A stretch of DNA of 64,000 nt from Chaetoderma sp. LZ-2023a (taxonomy: Eukaryota; Mollusca; Caudofoveata; Chaetodermatida; Chaetodermatidae): contig CM067373.1 in the NCBI GenBank assembly GCA_034401795.1, positions 36,429,443-36,493,442 of the forward strand. Direction: 5' to 3'. Of the stretch, positions 57,721-64,000 are shown piece after piece. Within the stretch, counting starts at the first letter, position 1, and every line of letters starts with the position of its first letter. A program made the position numbers and the translations under genes. The notes under the pieces are model-generated. The model made no database searches and was not told the DNA's origin. It saw only the letters and a program-made list of their open reading frames with translations.

Positions 57721-58010
57721 CAATTCTTTATCATCTAGGGAATATTCTGTTGAATATTTTGAAACTAATTTGACTGGGAGCAACAAGTTTTCAGTCACAT
57801 TAGCTTCAGGATATTCAACAGCTTTCCTATATAGCTGTGTTGAACTTGAGACACTGGTATTTCAAGCGTCAAACCACAGATGATTTCCACATATCTCATT
57901 TTCAAGGCACTCATACAGGAAAACAGTTAAATATTTTGAAATTAATTTGACTGGAAGCTGCCAGCAACAGCTCCCAGTTAAATTAATTTCAAATTATCCA
58001 ACAGAATAAA
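57720..58010. repeat. Two F2 foldback copies
   Basis: 57720-57905 (TGTTGAATATTTTGAAACTA / CATTAGCTTCAGGATATTCA) and 57925-58010 (AAATATTTTGAAATTAATTT / AAATTAATTTCAAATTATCC) with ACTGG..CCAGT next to the loops. Confidence 0.8.
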
Positions 58011-58334
58011 TTTTATATCGTAAATACATCTACTTTTTCTGGGATTTGTCGTGAAAGTGTTAATCTAAAACAGGAGTATAAACAAGCAATGCTGGATACA
58101 GTAAGACTAACGTGTCTAGGCCAGGTATATACACGAGCGTTTCTGAGACATTATTGCAGCAATAGAATATGCGAGTTATCACACGTAAACGTCAGTTACA
58201 AAACAGCATCAAGTAAAAGGCAGCAAGGATATAAAATATGTTCATATTCACTCGGTTTATTGTAACAGCTAACGTTATATAAGGGGTTAAATTTGTCACT
58301 AAGCGATCACTAAAGACACAATCTTTCATCGGTC

Positions 58335-59190
58335 AAGTCAGCCAACTACGTCTTCTGCAGTGGTCTTGATGAATGTCCATTTGCCGTTTACGAGTATTTT
58401 TGAAAATTTATTACTCAAATGTCTGGCTAAATAACTGAGGCAGTCATGAATTTCCAACTTCAGACTCAACATGTCGAGTTATCAGGAAATTTTGAAACAC
58501 TTTACCCCTTTAATGAATGTTTGGTCAAGAAAAATTTTTTTCTAATTGAATGTCCATTTCCAGGGCAAGAGAAGACTATTTATTTTAGAAAATTTATCAC
58601 TGGAATGACTGGCTCGGTTATCGAGCCAGTTATTCCAGTGGTAAATTTTCAAAAATAGTTCTCTCTTGACCAATATTTTGACATTCTTCAAGAACACTGC
58701 AGTGGCTGGTTTTGGCCATTATCGCCTTTAAATGCTTAAGGAATCACTGCCTCTTGGCTGACAGATAATCTCTCGAGCAGCCGTGGCAGATTCATTTCTA
58801 CGTACAGATATAAGCGTATCATATTTGGAACTACTTAGATATTTTGAAGTGCTAATAGCACCCGAGAGCTCTAGACAATATTCAAGTTTTGGCTAAAACC
58901 AAATGCAATATGCTTTAGGTAGGTTTGTCCGAAATATAAAAAATCTGACAGACAGATCGACTTATAATAGTTTCATGTCACAACCCTTCAACCCTCAAAT
59001 TTGTTCTGGAAAATTCTAATTTTTTCATAGAAAATGTCCATTTGCAGAACAAGGACTATTTTTGTAAATTTACCAATGGATTGACTGGCTCGGTTATCGT
59101 GCCAGTCCTTCTTGTGGTTATTTTTCACCAATAGTCCTCTCTTGGTTGGCAAATGGACATTTCTCAAGAACACTTTGTGTTAAAGCGTTA
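58335..59190. repeat. Three F1 foldback copies
   Basis: A partial copy at 58335-58475, a full copy at 58500-58740 whose centre is GGAATGACTGGCTCGGTTAT / CGAGCCAGTTATTCCAGT, and 58985-59190 (GGATTGACTGGCTCGGTTAT / CGTGCCAGTCCTTCTTGTGG). The full copy ends in ATCGCCTTTAAATGCTTAA. Confidence 0.8.
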
Positions 59191-59390
59191 ACCAAATGCT
59201 TTATAACCAAAATAGTGCTTGATAAGCATAAACTTCAACAGTTTTACTCCTGAAGTGAAAAGCCGTCTTTTACTCAGCCACATCCTTCATTATTGCTAAG
59301 CTATACTGGACATAGCAGGTGCTCAAACGTAAGCTGTTGAGGGACAATTTATAGCAACATGATTGGCAACGTGCACTTTAGTCTCCATAT

Positions 59391-60135
59391 GACGAGCTTT
59401 TAGAAACACCATTGCCAGTGTCCCTATAACTAGCTTTTAGAAACACCATTACCAGTGTCCCTATGATGAGCTTTTAGAAACACCATTGCCAGTGTCCCTA
59501 TGATGAGCTTTTAGAAACACCATTACCAGTGTCCCTATGATGAGCTTTTAGAAACACTATTACCAGTGTCCCTATCAGGAGCTTTTAGAAACACCATTAC
59601 CAGTGTCCCTATGACGAGCTTTTAGAAACACCATTACCAGTGTCCCTATGATGAGCTTTTAGAAACGCCATTACCACTGTCCCTATGTAGAGCTTTTAGA
59701 AACACCATTACCAGTGTCCCTATGATGAGCTTTTAGAAACACCATTACCAGTGTCCCTATGATGAGCTTTTAGAAACACCATTACCAGTGTCCCTATGAT
59801 GAGCTTTTAGAAACACCATTACTAGTGTCCCTATGACAAGCTTTTAGAAACACCATTACCAGTGTCCCTATGATGAGCTTTTTGAAACACCATTACCACT
59901 GTCCCTATGACAAGTTTTTAGAAAAGCCATTACCAGTTTCCCTATGACGATCTTGTAGAAACACCATTACCAGTGTTCCTATGACAAGCCTTTAGAAATG
60001 CCATTACCAGTGTCCCTATGACGAGCTTTTAGAAACGCCATTACCAGTGTCCCTATGACGAGCCTTTAGAAACACCATTACCAGTGTCCCTATGACGAGC
60101 TTTTAGAAACGCTATTACCAGTGTGCCTATAGATG
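59391..60135 (+). repeat. 37-bp minisatellite, about 20 units
   Basis: Unit GAGCTTTTAGAAACACCATT, ACCAGTGTCCCTATGAT. The variable positions are the last three or four bases (GAT, GAC, CAG) and ACACC/ACGCC. Later units are more diverged, with degraded edges after 59900. Confidence 0.97.
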
Positions 60136-60257
60136 ACAAGCTCTTAGATAATCGAAACCTCTCTAAACACCATTGCCAATGTGCACTCCAGTCTCCATAT
60201 GACTAGCTGTTAGAACATCTAAACTCCTCTAATCCAAGCTAGTCTTGTAGAATGAAT

Positions 60258-61540
60258 CTCTTAACACTAAGGCTGTCCAAAAGCCGCTTCTGCAGTTGTC
60301 GGGAAAAAAGGACCATATACCAAGATTATTTTGAAAACTTACCAATGGAATGACAGGCTCAGTCATTCCAGTGATATATTTTTAAAACCAGTCTTCTCTT
60401 GGTCTGCAATGCACACTGTCTGTGAGCAAATTGAGATTTCCGTGAATAAATTTGAGGGTGAAAGGGTTATTGACCTCTAGCAGCAGGTGTCCCACTTCGT
60501 CATTCCAGATGGAACGCAGAATGTCTCTTCAGCAAGTTAACACAAAGTTTTCAAAAATACAGATAATATAACATAATGGATATAATATGATAAATCTTTT
60601 TGTGAATCAAAATATATTTCATTCAATATTTTGAGAATAATTTCAGAATATTCAATAACATAGCTGTATGGTTGTTTTGAAATATTTGGACTCGCTGCGA
60701 TGAAATGGTTCGCCGGACAGCAAGCCACAACCGTCCTTTGCTATGATTTTGCGGCATATCCAGTTACAGGCCAAGAGAATATAATTTTTGAAAATTTATC
60801 ACTGCAATGACTGGCTTGGTTATCGAGCCAGTCATTCCAGTGGTAAATTTAAAAAAATTATATTCTCTTGGGCCTGTAAATGGACATGACACAAGACCAT
60901 AGCAAAGGCTGGTTGTGGCCGGTACGACCATTAAATGGTTAATGTCTAAGAAGGCCAAAAACGGCCTCTGTAGTGGTCCTGAGCAATATCCATTTAAAGA
61001 GCAAGAGATGATTTTGAGAATTTACCACTGAAATGGCTTGTCTGATAACCGAGCCAGCCATTCTGATGTTAAATTCTCAAAAACAGTCTTCTCTTGTTCT
61101 GCAAATGGACACGTTCTATGATAAAATAAGAATACTTTTGACAAGATTTGGCCATTAAAGGGATAATAGAGTGAGAGCTATCGTCTACAAACACCCACAA
61201 TGCAACACTAGCATGTCTCATCACCAACGATGCTAACAGGATAAACCTCCTCATTATCATCCTATATTTTATGTTAGCAGTAGAAAATGTATTTTAAATC
61301 TTTAACACTCATACCAGGCCAAAAATGGCTTCTGCAGTGGTCTTGAGAAATGTTCATTTGCTGACCAAGTTAAGACTATTTTTGAAAATTTACTACTGGA
61401 ATGACTGGCTCGATAACCGAGCCAGTCATTCCAGTGGTAAATTTTCAAAAGTAGTCTTCTCTTGGTCTACAAATGGACATTTTCTATGAGAAAATTTAAA
61501 TTGTCTTGAACAAATTTGATTGTTAAAGGGTTAACGGAAA
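60258..61540. repeat. Four F1 foldback copies with one F2 copy
   Basis: F1 at 60258-60475, 60735-60945, 60946-61170 and 61300-61540; F2 at 60610-60700. The 61300 copy is the cleanest: ACTGGAATGACTGGCTCGAT, AACCGAGCCAGTCATTCCAG, arms GTTAAGACTATTTTTGAAAA / TTTTCAAAAGTAGTCTTCTC. Confidence 0.85.
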
Positions 61541-61762
61541 CAATAAATCAGTTGTAATACAGCACAGAACCTTCACTATGATGAAGGCATGTAAGGTGTT
61601 TCCTCAGAGTATAATTATATGAACATACAAGGATATATACGCACGCACGCACTCACGCTCTCGCTCTCACATATGTACAGCAATATACATCTTTACATAT
61701 TCACATGTTATCATATTCTACACTATATAATAAATAATATTATTATTACTAATTAATTAATA

Positions 61763-61763
<1 letters not shown>

Positions 61764-61825
<62 letters not shown>

Positions 61826-61866
61826 AAATATCTGTTTCATTTATATATATATATATATATATATAT
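61764..61866. repeat. (TA)n microsatellites
   Basis: Two TA tracts (61764-61822 and 61842-61866) separated by TGTTAAATATCTGTTTCATT. Confidence 0.95.
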
Positions 61867-62024
61867 AAACAGACATACGTGTAATGTCAGAGATACAACA
61901 ATGATAAGCGACACATGGCTCTTGTTCGATAGATAAGGGATGAATATCAGAGCGATTGTAGGAAAGCGCTCTCGCCAAGCACTAGAGATAGTAATAAGCA
62001 CACAATTTAATGTTTATAAACATT

Positions 62025-62440
62025 GAAGTATTTTGCCCAGTCAAAGTCCATTTGCTGGCCAAGAGGAGACTATCTCTGAAATTTTATCACTGGAATGACT
62101 GACTCATTTATCGAGCCAGTCATTCCAGTGAACTATTTTCAAAATGTTCCCTTCAGACCACTGCAGTTGGGGTTTTATGATTGGCTTGATCATAAAACGA
62201 TTAATAATACAAGTCAGTTGTCAAAGAAATAGCTTCTACAACAACAAGATGGTGGTCCTGTAAGATACTTGATCATTTGACTAGCCATCTTAACTCTTTA
62301 GCACTCATATCAGCCAAAAATGGCTTCTGCAGTGGTCTTGAGAAATGTCCATTTGCAGACCAAGAGAAGAGTATTTTTGACAATTGACCACTGGAATGAC
62401 TGGCTCGATAATCGAGTTTCTTGGTCTGCAAATGTAGGTA
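62025..62440. repeat. Two F1 foldback copies
   Basis: 62025-62205 (ATTATCGAGCC-type centre, lower arm similarity) and 62285-62440, which lost most of its right arm (CTCGATAATCGAG goes straight into TTTCTTGGTCTGCAAATG). Confidence 0.75.
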
Positions 62441-62629
62441 CCGCTCGATTTCATAGGTGACAGAATGGAGTGATCTGATCTGTTACTCAAGAATATGGTG
62501 TTATAATCAATTACATCATGTGTAGGCCGTCATCACAATCATAATGAGTACTGTATCAATCACGTACTATAAAGCCGTCATGAAGTTGGAAAAGTCTGTC
62601 GTCTATGAATTCTATGTTCTTGATGAATT

Positions 62630-62839
62630 GAAAATCGAATAAACATAGGCAGCAACAGAACGCAGCCTAATTAGTCTCAAAATATTCAACAGCTTACCCG
62701 TATAGTTACCTTGAAGTTGGGATCCTGGGAATTCAGGGTTCAAAGTATATAATCAATCCCAACATGCACAAAACATGGACGGAGCTAAGGTAGAACTGTC
62801 TCCCTCTATAGCTTTGTGTGGTTCAATGAAGAATGACGT

Positions 62840-62882
<43 letters not shown>

Positions 62883-63265
62883 TCGGTATATATATATATA
62901 TACACACCGGTATATATATATATATATATGCTGTCAAGTACGCACAAAGGCACATGGTATTGTGATAGTCTGGCCACAGTCAGTCTGTTTGTAATTCATA
63001 CATTACAACAGAGTATATTGTAGCACGAGTACTGGTTATAAAGAACTATGAGCGCTTTCACCGTTTCAATGACAAATACCTGAAAAGGTACATTTTTTAC
63101 GATGCAAAGCATATTCTATGGAATATTTTGAAATATTTTGAAATTAATATGACTGGAGCCCCTTGCTGCCTCAGGCAGCAATGACTTAGTTATATTAATT
63201 TCATAATATTCAACAGCTTTCCTGTCTGTTTGCCCCGAGATTGAGATACAGGAATTTATCAGTGA
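62630..63265. repeat. F2 copies and (TA)/(CA) microsatellite
   Basis: F2 half-copy at 62630-62720 and a full one at 63110-63265 (centre TTGCTGCCTCAGGCAGCAA). The 62840-62930 microsatellite alternates TATATA and ACACACACA blocks. Confidence 0.8.
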
Positions 63266-63490
63266 CAGGGTTAATGGTTAGGATTGGTCAAGCAAATCTC
63301 ACTTTGTGCTTAGTGAATGTCCAGTTGAAGGCAGAGAAATTAAATATTTAACAATGAAATAGCTGGGTCAGTTATCGAGCCAGCATTTCATTGATAAGTT
63401 TTTAAAAATCTTTTGGCCGGAAAAACGACATTTCTCAAGATCAGTACAGAGGCTGGTTTTGACACTCTTGCCCATACAAGGGTTAATGAT
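63255..63490. repeat. F1 foldback copy
   Basis: Left end TTAATGGTTAGGATTGGTCA, centre AATAGCTGGGTCAGTTATCG / AGCCAGCATTTCATT, right end ACAAGGGTTAATG. Confidence 0.75.
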
Positions 63491-63699
63491 TCACCTGTAG
63501 TGCTATGGTGAAACTGATAAATATTATGTATAAAACAAGCATACTAATGACAGGCAATGATAGACTATGATTAAAATGCAATATCTGTGTATTAATTAAT
63601 TAGACTGCAGTCTATGGTGTATTATTATAAAATTTAAAATCTACTGAGTTGAGCTGATTGTAAAGTTTAAATAAATTTTAAGTTTAAAAAAAGTTTTAC

Positions 63700-63905
63700 T
63701 TTTTAACCCTTACAGACCACAAATGACATATTCTTTACAATTAAGAAAAATGCTGTTGAATATTTACTAACTAATTTGACAGGCTATTTTGTAACTAATT
63801 TGGGAGTTGAGCAACCAGCTAAATTAGTTTTAAAATCTTCAACAGCTTTCCTGTATAGGTGTTTTGAAATTGAAACAGTGGGATTTTAATGGTTAACGGG
63901 TTAAT
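63700..63905. repeat. F2 foldback copy, full length
   Basis: TTTAACCCTTACAGACCACA at the left, TGTTGAATATTTACTAACTA / TTAGTTTTAAAATCTTCAAC arms, GTTAACGGGTTAA at the right. It shows that F2, like F1, has TTAACCCTT..GGGTTAA-type ends. Confidence 0.78.
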
Positions 63906-63912
63906 ATCTCAT

Positions 63913-64000
63913 CTAACCTGTACAGTAAAACCTGTCTATACCAACCACCTTATGGAGCATCTAACCAATACAGTAAAACCTGTCTATACCAACCACCTTA
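63913..64000 (+). repeat. 48-bp tandem repeat, cut by the window edge
   Basis: CTAACC(TG/AA)TACAGTAAAA plus CCTGTCTATACCAACCACCT at 63913 and 63961. TACAGTAAAACCTGTCTATA-type repeats are common transposon-derived sequences in invertebrates. Confidence 0.8.

Noticed and set aside
1-64000. tRNA genes and tRNA-derived SINEs
   Set aside because: Scanning for B-box GGTTCRANNCC found only GAGGTTCAATCTCGG inside LTR-like copy A, with no matching A-box or acceptor stem.

Overview
The window looks like eukaryotic, intron-rich, AT-rich DNA from a marine invertebrate. A mollusc, probably a bivalve or limpet-like animal, is my best guess, because the repeats ending in GGACGGAC-like runs plus a short palindrome, the CR1/I-like LINE fragments and the EEADT-motif protein relics are types I associate with lophotrochozoan and cnidarian genomes. 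This is inference; no search was possible. There is no bacterial-style gene organisation. Almost everything that can be identified is mobile or tandem-repeat DNA, much of it nested.

Layout. 0-5.6 kb: repeat R1 split by a TA-target transposon (869-1982), then repeat R5 split by a hAT transposon (2585-5284). 6.0-9.8 kb: a THAP-domain transposon (CAGGGATGG ends, 8-bp target duplication) with a second hAT-like element nested inside it (perfect 8-bp duplication). 11.4-12.4 kb: repeat R4. 12.5-14.2 kb: an element with 18-bp inverted ends containing a CRE palindrome. 14.6-16.6 kb: a minus-strand CR1-like LINE split by a MITE. 16.7-17.6 kb: another short inverted-repeat element. 18.56-18.74 kb: the only good host-gene candidate, a minus-strand first coding exon with signal peptide and thioredoxin-fold-like start, with an ER-stress-element-like sequence just upstream. 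19.3-19.9 kb: plus-strand LINE 3' end. 21.8-22.6, 26.6-33.3 kb: three copies of a long LTR-like element, one inserted head-on inside another. 24.4-24.9 kb: minus-strand RT fragment. 25.2-26.55 kb: retrotransposon leader with a tRNA-Pro primer-binding site and a broken gag with zinc knuckle.

33.5-40.3 kb (minus strand): two consecutive decayed copies of a multi-copy invertebrate protein family with an EEADT motif, the first split by a plus-strand LINE (37.5-39.7 kb) that itself holds a 542-bp tandem duplication. 40.4-50 kb: four R1 copies, an R3 tandem array invaded twice by R1, a 1.9-kb 32-bp minisatellite and a 24-bp minisatellite. 52.2-53.7 kb: repeat R2, nine units of about 150 bp. 54.6-56 kb: minus-strand LINE RT carrying an in-frame 22-residue tandem expansion. 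54-63.5 kb: a dense cluster of two foldback MITE families (F1 and F2) and a 37-bp minisatellite.

No intact gene longer than one exon was found. No tRNA, rRNA, CRISPR or intact transposase gene was seen. The window is best read as a transposon graveyard around one possible host exon, and its value lies in the nested insertions that give relative ages and in the repeat architectures.
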